Of a stretch of 64,000 nucleotides of DNA, positions 1 to 11,958 are shown in pieces. The stretch's first letter is position 1; every line of letters starts with the position of its first letter. Both the position numbers and the translations under genes were made by a program. Origin of the DNA: Tenrec ecaudatus. Lineage: Eukaryota; Chordata; Mammalia; Afrosoricida; Tenrecidae. The DNA is taken from the NCBI RefSeq assembly GCF_050624435.1, contig NC_134539.1, positions 148,343,525 to 148,407,524 of the forward strand. Direction: 5' to 3'. Under the pieces are notes generated by a model that was not told the DNA's origin, did no database searches, and saw only the letters and a program-made list of their open reading frames with translations.

Positions 1-834
1 GAGACCTGTTGTAGAACGATAGCAACTGAGAAGGGAATATGAGAATGCCACCAATTGACAACAAAGGAGAAAGCGTTTGAAAGCAAGAAGCCAGCGAGTA
101 GTTGCGGAGGCATGAGCCGCATCTAGGAGGTTCTCTGTGAAGCAGAGACTCAATGAAAAAAGAGCTCCGCCTAAGCACGTCAGAATGTCTTAGAAAGATT
201 CTAGGCAAGATAAGGCTCGGGTATCCTTCCAATGCAAGAAGTTGCAGGACAGGTTTTTAGCAAAAAAGCCCAACTAGTTAGACTTCAATCTTTCTTACGG
301 ATACCCTCTGCCTTTCTCCTGAGAAGCCAAGGCCCATCCACTTGTAACCATCTTCCTGCAGTCTTCCATTGACCCCCAGCGCATCCGCCCTCGACCCCAC
401 ACACAGAGTTCTATGCAAGTCTATCTTCAAGGGCAATGACCGACACAAGGAATTAGGCCATCTTTTCAACTCTCTACCTCACCTGCTCTCACATTTCCAC
501 CAAAAACGTATCTCATCGAATCGTTCCCAGGGAAGTAACTTGATTACTCTTGACTTCTTCTTTTCTTCCTTGCTGACCTCACATGGCTTGTTGCTATGGG
601 CCGTGATTTAATTCCAAGTCACAGTAACCCTACAGGACAGAGTAGAACCGCCCCGACAGGTTGGCAAAGCTCTCTAAACCTTTATGGAAGTCACTGCCAC
701 GTCTTCCTCCCACAGAGCAACTGATGTGTTTAAGTTGTCCACCTTTTCATGAGTAAAGCTTCATTCATTAGCTTAACCGTGGTACTGTTCAGTCTTTTAT
801 CAAAAGGTTTCCAAAACATAAACAGATAAGTAAC
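1..834. other. noncoding, nothing recognised
   Basis: I see no gene, RNA or clear repeat here. Short open frames on both strands have no recognisable protein character. By position it lies upstream of, or in an intron of, KCNJ16, whose noncoding 5' exons are usually far from its coding exon. Confidence 0.4.
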
Positions 835-835
835 C

Positions 836-990
836 CAACTCACTTCTCTGGAGTCAATTCCGACTCCCAGTGACCCTAGAGGACAGGCTACAACTGCCGC
901 CGTGGGTTTCTGAGACGAGAGCTGAAAAGCCTCATCTTTCTCTCCTGGAGCTGCTGGGGATTTCAAACCGCTGACCCAGTCAGTCCCTGA
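836..990 (-). mobile_element. AfroSINE copy
   Basis: Read on the minus strand. It carries the family landmarks in order: 'gtcaattccgactcccagtgacc', 'gtgggtttctgagac', 'aaaagcctcatctttctc' and 'gatttcaaaccgctgacc'. The tRNA-like head is truncated on the right. Confidence 0.85.
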
Positions 991-1477
991 GTTTTGCGAC
1001 AACAGGTTTTGTGACAACAGGCGGAGGAATGCTTTCAAATTTGGTGACAATGACTGGAATATTGTTGTGCATTGAGAAGCAGGCCAACCATGCAGGATAC
1101 TCATTGGTTTTGCTGTGAAACTTCCGTGTCATATGGCTGGCCCACTGGCAGGCGGCTCATGTATAAACGTTTCCCCTGAGATCCATACAGAAAGGAGGCC
1201 TGAGAGCACATCCTACCAGCAGAAGCTGGCTCGGAAAGCAGAACTGTCCCCTCATCTCCTGCTCACGGTGGCGTCCACGTGTGTCAGCGAACAACTGTCC
1301 GATAGAATTTTCCATGGCTGTCTTTTCAGAAATAGCTTGTCAGGTCACATTAAAAGCAGCATGTTAAAAACAAATGAAAGGAGACCACCTCGTGGTTTTG
1401 CTGAGCCATTTCGAAGTTCAGATTTCCATTCCCTGCTGTTTGCTCAGTACATAAACAGAAACATGGGTAACGCTCAC

Positions 1478-1672
1478 CTCCTTCGAATGGATTCCGACTC
1501 ATGGCCACCCGAGAGACAGGGTGGAACCGCTCCCGTGGGTTCCCGACACTGTCACTCTTTACAGAAGTGGAGCGCTTCCTGAGTCTCCAGAGGAGTGGCT
1601 GGCGGTTTCAAACTGATGACCTTGTGGTTAGCATCCCACTGAGTCACTGCTAAGCCACAAGGGCTCCCTCAA
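1478..1672 (-). mobile_element. AfroSINE copy, near full length
   Basis: Minus-strand copy running from the tail ('gattccgactcatggccacc') to the tRNA-like head, which ends in 'gccacaagggctcc'. The B-box-like stretch 'ggtttcaaactgatgacctt' is intact. Confidence 0.88.
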
Positions 1673-1904
1673 ACATGAGACTGAGTATAATTGATGTGGG
1701 TACCATTTCTCACTTACTTTAAAGTGGATTGGCATTTAGGAAATGTGCCCTTGATAGACCCGTTTGATGAAGCAAACAAGAGAGCAATAGGGTTGGAACT
1801 CCAATAGAACTGCCTGTTTTTGAGATTTCTGTCAGTTGCAATTCCAAACCAAGCCAAGAGTGTTTTCCTCAGAATAGACCTGTCCCAGTGGGCTTCCAAG
1901 GATG

Positions 1905-2022
1905 TACAGCTTTATAGAAGCACACTCCCCTATCTTTTTCTCCCAGGTGGTGGCTGGTGGATTTGAACCACCAATCTTTCAGTTAGCAGTCTAGGGCTGA
2001 ACCACTGAGCCATGGGGGTTCT
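1905..2022 (-). mobile_element. AfroSINE copy, 3'-truncated
   Basis: Only the head half is present: 'ggtggatttgaaccaccaat' followed by 'ctgaaccactgagccatgggg'. The tail with the gene-like 'tcggaatcgac' landmark is missing. Confidence 0.8.
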
Positions 2023-4744
2023 GAAATGGAAATTAAGACCCACCATAATGAGCCCTAACAAAGAACATGTGGTTTGGGAGTGGAAGTCTCACAGCTGCCA
2101 CTTGCCTCCTGACGTGGCTACATTACTCAGAAATAAATTTTCCACACATATCCAAATGTCTTCACTGGTGGCCTGTATTCATTGGAAATCGGTTTACTGA
2201 TCAGCAGACTTTTGAAGGGGCTGTAAAAGTGACTTGTTTATGACAATTGCTGAACCACTGGCATTCTAAGTGATGCCAAGGAATGCCATTTCAAATCATC
2301 TCTTTTTTTTCTCTCCTCCCTGTTTGGCAGCCAAAAAAAACAACCAAAAAAGCAGCATCCCACAGTCGCTGTTGATTTATGAACTGTGTTTTCTGACCCA
2401 CAGATTCCCACAAAGTGTGTCGTTCCCTTTAAAGAACAGAGTTGGCACCGGCCAACCAGAGAACAACCCCATCTCCAAACAAGGGTTTCCACTTGAAGTC
2501 ACCTGGGCCTGGGATTCTTTGTTGTCCTGGTCTCCTGCCTCCTCTGGCCAGGACAGGGAGTGGAGCCTGCGTGTTCCTTCCCTCACAGCATCCTCTGTGT
2601 GTAAGGTCTCATTCTCTGACAGATCAAGTCAGAACCCACAATCGGCTGTGGACCAGATCAGTTCAAATACATCTTGTACATTCAACCATCTAGCAAGCAT
2701 TTCGGTAGCCCTGGGTCCCACCCTGAAATGGCACTATTTGGGGGCAAAGAGTGCCAACAGGCAAATGTGCCCACTAAGAAGAAGCTGCAGCCATGCTTCA
2801 CAGGTGGGGAGAGTGATGTGTGATGGGGGGGGGTGGATGGAAAAGGATGGGTCATGCTCAGGTAGATATTCAGTATCTGCTCTATAGGGATTTTTTGTTC
2901 TGTATTTTGTTTTAAACAAGGAGAGATTTCCCATCTGTAATCAGAGTCTGTCCTCACAAGTGGCCCAGCAAACAAAGTACATATTGTAAAGTGGGCCTGG
3001 TCCCTGGAGAAGGGAGCAAAATGATTCCTTTTCAGCAGGAGAAACGTTAACCCTTCCTCTCCCCTGGCAGTTAGGAATTGCTTCTCGGGTTGGTTCCAAG
3101 GCTGAGGACAAGGGTAGTCTCTGCGTCAGGAATAACATTGACTCATCCCGCCTCTCCTCTCCCACCGTTTTTAAAGAGACTCTCTGTCCCCCAGGACTTC
3201 TGTCCACACAGGCAGAGAGCACTCAAAGCATCTTCCCACCCTTATGAAGCCCTTGGAAGAGGACTGCAGGCTCTTCGCCTTCTTTTGCAAAGAAGCAGCA
3301 CCAGGACGTTTGCCCTTGCGCTTTTCAGACTTATTTTTAGACCACGGCAGCTGGGAAACGGGTTTCCCTGTACCGTGGATGCTGGCGCTGCTGTGAACTC
3401 TCTGCTTGACCTGGATCCGGGAAGGACGGCCTGTGCAGGGGGAAACCGACCTTTGGCTGGGCTGGCTTTGGGAGAGCAGCTCGGGATCATCGCAGAGCTG
3501 TCGAGAAGGATCCCTTTATCACATGCCTGCCCCCTTTAAGAGGGAAACATGACTAGCCCCGTTGGCAAATGTCCGCCTCCTGTTCCGAGGGAAAGAGAGG
3601 AGGTGTCAGTGTCCAAAAGGGATGAAGGGAGAGAGGATGCAGGTTACCGAATAGAGACCGAGGCAATTTTACACTGCGCTGAAAGCTGGCCCAGGACTGG
3701 TTTAGATTCCTCTGGGATTCAGAGAGGTGTTCCGTCTTGTTTGTCATCTTTCAATCTATTTCAAGACTAAAGGTGGAGCTAGGGAAAAAGGCATTTCATC
3801 CGAAGGCGGGTGTCCGGTCAGTTCGCTGCCTTCAGTTCGTTCCATTCTGTCCCGGGAAGAAGTCCATGGGGAAGAAAAGGTGAACAAAAGTCTCGGTGGA
3901 GTTGAGAAGACACAGCAGATCCGGAAGGTGTGGTACTGTACTGATGATGATGATGGCGGCAACCAGAAGGACGTGACTTTAGGACGTAAGGCTGGAGCAC
4001 ACTGACTGTGTTCTCTTTAAACCGCTAGAAACCTTGCCAGTCAGCTAGCCAAATGCCTGTATCCTATTCTGTGGATTGCTTTGCTCCCTGTGGGTCTTCA
4101 TGCGAGAAATGCATGGGGTCGTGTTTATGTCAGGTCAGCAAAGGAAGCTCGGGATTCATTTGGGGTGGATTGTAGCATTTCCTCCAACCTCACGCATACG
4201 TAAACATTTGCTCTTCTCTAATTGCACCTTATTATTCCCCACCCGCTCCCCCCCTAACAGCCTGGCCTTCTAAACAGAATTGTATGATACAACTGGGGCG
4301 TCTCTACGGGTCAAGCTCTGTCGTAACGGTTTCGGGTGGCATGCAGGAAAATCTTGTATGAGACCACCTGAAAGTCTTGTATAAGACGACTGTTACCTGT
4401 GTGCAGAAAAGCAACATAAGGGTGTGCATTCTCAAAGAGAGACACTTGGGTGGTTAGGAAGTCAGGAAGGGGGAGGGTCCTGGAAGAGAGGGCAGACAGA
4501 CAGGTGTTAACTTGGTGAAGAAGATACATTCCTGTTTCAACAGGAAGGCAGTGAGGGAAAGAGGGGAGGGGCCAAACTATTGGGAGGTTTGATAAGCTTG
4601 TGAAGTTGTTAGACACCATGGTCTGATAGGGAAAGCCCAAGTGAACTCTCCATAAACAGGCTTTTCAAAAAGGGCTTGCAGTTTGGCTGATTGCCGTAAT
4701 ATGGGACATTGAGAGCTAAAGAGTGTCTTGTTGCCTTTCCCTAG
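2023..4744 (+). other. KCNJ16 upstream or intronic sequence
   Basis: No protein family is recognisable in the open frames here. Low-complexity spots include an A-run near 2333 and a G-run near 2825. The stretch ends in a pyrimidine tract and AG (4741-4744), the acceptor of the KCNJ16 coding exon, so it is inferred to be intron at least at its right end. I could not place an upstream noncoding exon. Confidence 0.5.
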
Positions 4745-4826
4745 GTCTCCTCTGACCACCACAGCATCACCCAGCTCCCTACCTGGAGGGTTTGTTCCTG
4801 GAAACCAGCTCGGGGCCCGCGAAAGA
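4745..4826 (+). other. KCNJ16: KCNJ16 5' UTR part of coding exon, with splice acceptor
   Basis: The sequence 'ttgttgcctttccctag' ends at 4744 and is a good acceptor. The 82 bases between it and the start codon contain no ATG. The reading frame stays open through them to a TTG at 4728, which lies in the intron side and is not a plausible start. Confidence 0.75.
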
Positions 4827-6086
4827 ATGAGCTATTACGGCAGCAGCTACCGGATTGTAAACGCAGACTCCAAATACCCGATCTACCCTCCGGAACACGT
4901 TATTGCGGAGAAACGGAGAGCCCGGAGGCGCCTTTTGCACAAGGACGGCAGCTGCAACGTGTACTTCAAGCACATTTTCGGGGAATGGGGGAGCTACGTG
5001 GTCGACATCTTCACCACCCTCGTGGACACCAAGTGGCGCCACATGTTCGTGATATTTTCGCTCTCTTACATTCTCTCCTGGCTGATCTTCGGCACCATCT
5101 TCTGGCTCATCGCCTTTCACCACGGAGATCTCCGAAATGAGCCCGACATCACGCCCTGCGTGGACAATGTCCATTCCTTCACGGGGGCCTTTCTCTTCTC
5201 GCTGGAGACCCAAACCACCATAGGCTACGGCTACCGCTGCGTCACCGAGGAGTGCTCCGTGGCCGTGCTCACGGTCATCCTGCAGTCCATCCTAAGCTGC
5301 ATCATAAACACCTTCATCATCGGGGCCGCCTTGGCGAAAATGGCCACGGCCCGCAAGCGAGCTCAGACCATCCGGTTTAGCTATTTCGCTCTCATTGGCA
5401 TGCGGGATGCGAAGCTGTGCCTCATGTGGCGGGTGGGAGACTTCAGACCCAACCACGTGGTGGAAGGCACGGTGAGAGCCCAGCTCCTGCGCTATGCGGA
5501 AGACAGTGAAGGGCGCATGACCATGGCCTTCAAAGACCTGAAGCTCGTCAATGACCAGATCATCCTGGTCACGCCCGTCACCATTGTGCACGAAATTGAC
5601 CACGAGAGCCCTCTCTACGCCCTGGACCGCAAGGCGGTGGCCAAAGACAACTTTGAGATTCTGGTAACGTTTATCTACACGGGCGATTCCACGGGGACAT
5701 CCCACCAATCCAGAAGTTCCTACATCCCCCGGGAAATCCTCTGGGGCCACCGCTTCAACGACGTCTTGGAAGTGAAGAGGAAGTACTACAAGGTGAACTG
5801 CTTACAGTTCGAGGGGAGCGTGGAAGTCTATGCCCCCTTCTGCAGTGCCAAACAACTGGACTGGAAGGATCAGCAGCTGCACAGCGTGGAAAAGGCCCCT
5901 CCGGGCCGCGGTTCCGGAGCTGCGGACAACAAGGTCAGGCGAAGGTCGTTTAGTGCCGTGGCCATTGTCAGCAGCTGTGAAAACCCCGAGGGGACCACCC
6001 CCTCTACCTTGGAGGAGTGTAAGGAAGCGCCTTATCAGAAAGCTCTCTTAACTTTGAATAGAATCTCTGTAGAATCTCAAATGTAG
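4827..6086 (+). CDS. KCNJ16: Kir5.1 inward-rectifier potassium channel subunit
   Basis: Complete 419-residue Kir5.1 in one exon; the human protein, from memory, has 418. ATG 4827 opens the conserved MSYYGSSY start with A at -3 and G-rich context; TAG is at 6084. The protein has a cytoplasmic N-terminus with a basic RRARRRLLHKD patch (30-40), a slide helix, M1 about 73-98, the pore loop with filter TTIGYG at 130-135, M2 about 146-171, and a large cytoplasmic immunoglobulin-like domain to about 355. The M2 pore-lining position that is Asp in strong rectifiers is Asn161, as known for Kir5.1. The family knowledge is that Kir5.1 conducts poorly alone and joins Kir4.1 (KCNJ10) or Kir4.2 in renal tubule, glia and brainstem, giving pH-sensitive K+ currents. 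No frameshift or stop is seen. The extra residue lies in the variable C-tail after QQLH. The gene lies upstream of KCNJ2 on the same strand. Confidence 0.97.
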   Translation: MSYYGSSYRIVNADSKYPIYPPEHVIAEKRRARRRLLHKDGSCNVYFKHIFGEWGSYVVDIFTTLVDTKWRHMFVIFSLSYILSWLIFGTIFWLIAFHHGDLRNEPDITPCVDNVHSFTGAFLFSLETQTTIGYGYRCVTEECSVAVLTVILQSILSCIINTFIIGAALAKMATARKRAQTIRFSYFALIGMRDAKLCLMWRVGDFRPNHVVEGTVRAQLLRYAEDSEGRMTMAFKDLKLVNDQIILVTPVTIVHEIDHESPLYALDRKAVAKDNFEILVTFIYTGDSTGTSHQSRSSYIPREILWGHRFNDVLEVKRKYYKVNCLQFEGSVEVYAPFCSAKQLDWKDQQLHSVEKAPPGRGSGAADNKVRRRSFSAVAIVSSCENPEGTTPSTLEECKEAPYQKALLTLNRISVESQM

Positions 6087-8475
6087 CCTTCCCCTTGGTG
6101 AGGCCAGGGATGTCAATGCCATCTTTTGATGGGCCAACCATCTGTTAAGATCACCTTGTAGAACATGAAGTCACTATTATTAATGGTTAGGGGTCGGGGG
6201 ATAGAGGATTTAATAATGGTGGATAAGCCATGAACTTAAAAAAAAAAATCTCTTGGTAAGCGATGGCATCTACTTTTTTATCCCCCTAGGAAAAGTTTTC
6301 ATTAGAATGCTTTTAAGAAATCACGCTGATCACTTGATATTTCATTTCCTTTTATCCACCCTCCCCATCCCCCACCCCCACTTGTATCTTTCCTCAGAGA
6401 AGCATTTCTCAGAGGTGGGGAACAAAGGCAGGATGCCATAGTAAACACAAATAGGAAGACAGGCGGGCAGCATGAATATCATTCTTAAATACAAGATAGT
6501 ATGCTATCAGAATTGTTAGTGTCATGAGCGATTTCCTATAAACAACATGATGTCATCTAACCAAGAAATGTGCTCAAGACATTCCATAGATTGTGCTGCT
6601 TGGATATTTCACTTCAGAACCCGCTGGCTAGTTTGAGTCCCTGTCTCGCTCCTTGGTAGCTGCACAAGTGGTGACTATACAACCATCGACAATACCGGCA
6701 ATGGAGACAGTCCTTCTGCCGGCATTTGCCCAGGCAACGATTGATCGTTATTAGTAGTAGTTTTGTCTCTGGCCCATGAGGCAGAAGAAAAGTCAACACC
6801 ATTATTCACTGCCGAATTTCCTTCTCTACTGTCTGATCACCGCCAGTGAATGGCTTTATAGGAAAGAGAAGAAATGAGGCACACGCATGACACCTCTCAG
6901 GTTCTCCAACACAGTGGCTTCCGGGGGCCGTCTCTGACCTTCATCGCGAACATGATGAATGGGCAGGATCAGAGAGAGATGGGGTAAGGGACTGGACAGC
7001 AGTGACAAACTCGGGAACCCTTGGAGAGAAGATGTCCCTGAGAGACTGCAGCCGGGAAGGCAGGAACCCTGTTGGTCATTCTTCTTTGCAGGGGGGTTGG
7101 TGGTGGGGGATGTTGGTGCCAAGAAGCAATGATGCCTCCTGTCCTGCTTATCATACGAGGTGGTGGATGTTCAGAAACTTGTCCGTTGCAGGTTATTTTA
7201 ATGGGTGACTTTTGTGAGATTGAGTGAAAATTATTATATGCAAATCAAGGAGAGTGCTTTAGAATTGTTACATTTTAGGACAGGAAAACAAATTTTGTTC
7301 TGTGATTTATTTAACCACCAATCCAGTTACCTTTGAGTGAAGAGTCTGTTTCAACCTCATAAAGAGTTATTAACCACATTCAGAACATCTGTGGGGTTGT
7401 TTAACATTGTTGCTGCATTGGTAGTCTCTAAATACCAGTTTTTATTGATTTTATTTTACTATCTATCACATTTTTTGGCTTTTCTTTCCTTTCTGTCTCC
7501 CCTCCCCTCTCTTTGTATTTAAATTAGACACAAATCAATCGAGCTGAATCATAGTTTAAGATTTCAAATAAGGCTTAATTATATACACGGATCAATAACC
7601 CCAGTGACACTGCAGGATGGGCATTGGGCTGCTAACTGTAAAGTCGGTGGTTTAAGCCCACTAGCAAGTCTGTGGGAGAAAAGTGAGGCTGTCTACTCCC
7701 ATCAAGATTACAGACACCCAATAGAGAGATCTTATAACCTGTAACCTACTTGATGGCCATGGGCATGGCTGGGTTTAGATACACATATAAAGTATTTCCT
7801 TTTTCTCTCTTCTTCCTTTGTGCATTTCTTTCCCTGTTTCAACCCACTCCCCTTTCTGTCCTTCTCTGCATCCTTCCTTACTTCCTTTTTCTGGCCTCTG
7901 ATCAATTAAAATGACTTTTTAAAATGCACTGTCTTATGGTCCTGTTTTATGTATAAGAGGCTTGTTCAGGTCACAGGTTGGAGAAATCTTGAAGCTTGAT
8001 AGTCAGAGATCTGACAGGCGTACTCCCCCCTCCCCCATCTTACTTCAGGAATGCAAAATCTGTTCTTGAAATGTCCCGTGCACTGTAGATTGGGATTTTG
8101 TCACAGCAAATACTGAGCCGTTGACTAACTAGCAAACACCACAACCACATACACGAGCTGTTTGAGAAAGAGAACTGTTTTAGCTCATTTCTCAGACTTC
8201 AGGTTTCAGCTCACTTCACTTCGCTTCCCGGACTCTGGCTTCCCTCTAGGCTTGCCTTGTTAACATCAGAGTAGGGGCAAGAACATGCCTCCCGTGAAAG
8301 ACATTCAGCTATCCTTCCTGTGTGTTTCCACAGGCAAATAAATCCTCTTTGCCTACATAGAATGGAAAAGTCGGCATTGAGATGTAATACATGTCTCCAA
8401 TTTTCTGTTTTGATTTTTGGCACCCATTGATACCCCGCTGAGTTACATGACAATAAATATCTTCAAGTTATGCAA
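6087..8475 (+). other. KCNJ16: putative KCNJ16 3' UTR
   Basis: AT-rich noncoding sequence follows the stop codon. The first convincing poly(A) signal I see is AATAAA at 8452-8457, so the UTR may run to about 8475. The stretch contains one AfroSINE (7598-7778), as UTRs sometimes do. The end point is an inference; no transcript evidence is available. Confidence 0.35.
7598..7778 (+). mobile_element. AfroSINE copy, diverged
   Basis: Plus-strand copy with 'gggctgctaactgtaaagtc', 'ggtttaagcccac', a 'ctgtgggagaaaagtgaggct' middle and a tail 'cttgatggccatggg'. The central tail is shortened and diverged. Confidence 0.75.
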
Positions 8476-9956
8476 AAAAAAGCATACACATATTACTATA
8501 TTTCAGGTGGTATAAACTTCCCTTGCAGATTTGGGCAGAGTAGAATGAACTGCACCAACCATGATAATGCCACTCTTGTAATCAGGGCAGAAGCAGGAGT
8601 GTAAACTGTTATTTATTTATTTATGATTAACTCCTTGTTGAGCAGCTACCTGGGAAGGGACATTCCATTGTTTTTATAAGCATTCCTAGAAGGCTTTATG
8701 CAAACTGATACATCTAGAGTTTGAAGACTCTCTTAATGATTGGTGCAAACAGTTGGCACTCATCTACCCAGATTGAATGTTGGAAGCACCCACCCATCCA
8801 GGGGTATCAGGAAGAAAGTTCTGGCACTCTATTTCCATGTGACCACAGACAACTGCCTGGAGCCGTTCTCCTTTCCCATGGCTCCATCTGAGTTGGGCTG
8901 GACTCCACGATGGGTGGGGATTTGCAGATGGACAGTGGTACACTACTGTTTGACTGCTTTCTTCTATGGCCTCCACCTTCTCCCTTTACATGGAATTGCT
9001 CAGAGGCGTTAACTGGTTGGAAAGCACCAGTCCACCTTTCGTTGTCCTCGTGAAGTGAGTGGGAGTGGGGAGGGAGAGGAAATGCTGACTGTCATGTGCC
9101 ATCAATTCCTCACTCCTTCTTATATGCTTTAAACAAGTTAACTTAATCCCCACAACAAAACAGTGCTGGAAATATATTTATGTCTCATTTCATCAAAATA
9201 GTCAATTCTTTCTTGCTGACTGAAACTTTCCAATTGTGTTTGGAAGGATAAGATTCTTAGGCTAACAAATAAAATACACCCATGCTACCTGTGACCTTAA
9301 AAGCTTGTGAGTCACCACCCAAAGGACAATAATTGCTCTCTTCACCTGGAGCAAGGGAGGAATAGGAGGGCAATATGGAATGCGTGGCCAATGAACAACT
9401 GCGTCCTTTGCCATGAGACCAGGAGAAGTGGACAGTGCCCGACTACTGTCTCTGAGCCCTTTGAGCCACGATTTCATAGCAACATCCAAATCAAAAGGGG
9501 ATAAATGTGGAACAGAATTGAAAATTCTCAATGACTCCAGATTTTCGAAAGCCACAGAGGGTAGATACACCCTTGAAACTATTGCCCTAAGGTCACTTTT
9601 AAACCAAAGATAGTCCCTGAGGTCATTTGAAAACCAACCATAGTTCTGTTTAACTAGTGATAAGTGTGTGTTTTGATAATAGTGAACCATCTATGTGGAT
9701 TTAAATTGGCAGCAGCAACTCAAAGCATTACATAGGAACCTGAAGGGCAGGAAGTTCATGTTACTAAGGGAGAGACTAGTCCGAAATGGGGGGCTGACAA
9801 TGATCTCACAGCGGGAAGAATGCAATCGATGTTATTAAATTGCATATGTGGAAAGTGTTGGGTTGGTGTGCGCTTTGCTAGGTTTATTCACAACCACAAT
9901 AACAAATGAAATAAAACGTAGAAAAAAAAGACAACGATGCTTACCCGTTTCCTTGC
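8476..9956. other. intergenic, nothing recognised
   Basis: No gene is supported. An ATTT-type run lies near 8610 ('ttatttatttattta'). A weak MIR-like stretch around 9115-9200 ('taatccccacaacaaaacag') is too short to call. Confidence 0.35.
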
Positions 9957-10160
9957 CAAAACCAAAAACCCAACCCCATGCCAGAGTCAGTTCCGTGTCA
10001 TAGTAGCTGTACAGACAGGGGAGCGTCGAAGTGCTTTGTAGGGTTTCTGAAGCTGGGAATCTCTACAGGAGCAGAAAGCCATGTCTTTCTCCCAAGGAGA
10101 AACAGGTAGGTTCAGACTGCCAACATTCAGCGACACTCATTACACCACCAGGTCTCCTTA
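9957..10160 (-). mobile_element. AfroSINE copy, near full length
   Basis: Starts with the A/C-rich complement of the tail ('aaaaccaaaaacccaacccc'), then 'gagtcagttccgtgtcatag', 'gcagaaagccatgtctttctc', and ends with the head 'cattacaccaccaggtctcc'. Confidence 0.88.
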
Positions 10161-11479
10161 TAATTGGCACCACTCTGGCCAATGAGACGTCAGCACAGAA
10201 ATCTGGGTGTGGACTTTAGGAATTACATAAACTCATGCAAAGGGTCCAGCTAAGCTGGCATATGCCCAATTATCCTTCCCTTTCATCTGTCTTCCCATTT
10301 GGACCTCAGACGGGGAAGCTGGAGCTCCCACAGAAAGGTTGCGATGGAGAGTCTCAAGGGGAAAGGGCGTGGTAGGGAACAACCCGGAGATTACAGCTCA
10401 CTCGAGTGTTTTGGCATGAGCGAAAAGTCACACGATTTCTAGCTGACCACCTTGGCCAATGGATTAGAGGGAATTATCTAGGAAATAGAACTAAAGTGAT
10501 GTCCCATTTAGGCCCCACTTGTGTTGGTACATGATGTCTGATGGGGCTGGTTACTGTGGAAACGGCATAGTTTCTGGGGCGCTGAGGAAAAACATCTATT
10601 AGCATAAAACAAACAAAGGAATTCCTTTTGCCCTGGAAACCCCTCTGAGATGCTGGTGGCTGAGTGGTACTGATAAAAGAATCCAGCAGGCTTGCTCTTT
10701 GTCTTCCTTCCTTCCTCCTGCCTGGTCCCCACAGAATCTTCCTTCCTTCCCCCTGATCCCTACAGAATTACATCCTCCTGTTTCTCTGGGGCTGTTAGCT
10801 GAAATCCACCAGGACCCAGAAGAGCAGGTACTGTACCACGTGGACCAAAACTAAGGTGCTGCTCCTGTGTTCGTGATGTGAAACTAAACCACATCCATGT
10901 AAACCATTTCAAAGGACTTCAATACACACCAAGGGACCCTGCTCCTTCCGTGAAGTATTTATATGTCCATCACTTCTCCGAGTGATCTGGAAGACGTTGT
11001 GAGTGACTTTCCTGAGCCATTCCATGTTAATGGATCAGGAACCAAATTCTACCCAAGTTTAAAATATTCCATTTGTACCATCCATTAAAAGTTTGTTTCT
11101 TCTGTTCCGAATATTCTGTAAGGCACGTGTCTCAGTCCTTGTGCTTTTTCTGAAATATGGATGATAAATATATATATATATATTCTGGTACACTTTGTCT
11201 GTGAACTCCTAGGAATCACCCCTGTACAACCACAAAACTCTACATTACTCTCTAAATCACAGAGCCAAACCTACTCCTAACTCACAGACACCCGTGCTTG
11301 TCGGAGCAGAACTGTGTCAAGGAGGTTTCCATGGGTAGATGCTCTGTTTTGTCTTTTTTTTTTTAAGCAAATCTCCATATCTTTCTTCTGAGGTTCTCTG
11401 GGTGGGTCCAACCTCCGACTTTTCCATTAATGGCTGAAGCCATTATGTTGCTCGGGAACTTCACAAACGATCCTCCTTG
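10161..11479. other. intergenic, simple-sequence spots only
   Basis: No gene or recognised repeat. There is a (CTTC)n-like stretch near 10703-10750 and an AT dinucleotide run at about 11168-11184. Confidence 0.35.
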
Positions 11480-11653
11480 CCGCTGTTCAGTCACTTGTCA
11501 GCTCTCTGGACCCTACAGGGAAGAGCAGAACTGACATGCAGGGCGACTAAGGCTGCCTCATCTTACTCCCTTGGAGAAGCAGGTGGATTCAAGCCATGGA
11601 CCTTAAGACTGACAGGTGGAGTTCTTCAGTCACTGTGACACCAGGGCTCCATC
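11480..11653 (-). mobile_element. AfroSINE copy, first of a cluster of three
   Basis: 'ggaccctacagggaagagcagaactg' through to 'gtgacaccagggctcc' gives the minus-strand order tail to head. The middle is diverged. Confidence 0.75.
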
Positions 11654-11689
11654 CATTTCAACCAACCAAAAAAAAGATGCCAAACTTCC

Positions 11690-11776
11690 AGCCACCAATT
11701 GACTCTGACTCATAGTCACCATACAGGACAGGGTAAAACTGCCCCTGTGTGTTTCTAAGACGAGCTCTTCCAACCA
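11690..11776 (-). mobile_element. AfroSINE tail fragment
   Basis: Only the tail half is present: 'ccaattgactctgactcatagtcacc', then 'ggacagggtaaaactgcccctgtg' and 'tttctaagacgagctctt'. The head is absent. Confidence 0.8.
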
Positions 11777-11784
11777 TCCCAATT

Positions 11785-11958
11785 AATTGTCATCAAATCC
11801 AGTCCTACTCACAGCCACCCGGAGACCAGAGTAGAAATGCCCCTGTGGGGGTGCAAGACTATCACTCTTCCCAGGAGTAGAAAGCCTCCTCTTTTCCCCT
11901 TGCAATGGACCTTGCGGTTAGCAACTCATTGTGTAGCCTTGACACCACCAGGTCTCCA
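11785..11958 (-). mobile_element. AfroSINE copy
   Basis: Minus-strand copy from 'atccagtcctactcacagccacc' through 'gtagaaagcctcctcttttcc' and 'ccttgcggttagcaactca' to 'gacaccaccaggtctcc'. It abuts the fragment at 11690-11776. Confidence 0.85.

Noticed and set aside
2270-2887. 205-codon open frame upstream of KCNJ16
   Set aside because: No domain, splice or conservation signal. It contains a Phe/Lys low-complexity start from T- and A-runs, and overlapping frames on the other strand are similarly open.
4728-4826. N-terminal extension of Kir5.1 starting at 4728
   Set aside because: The codon is TTG, it lies before the splice acceptor at 4744, and the conserved protein begins at MSYYG (4827).
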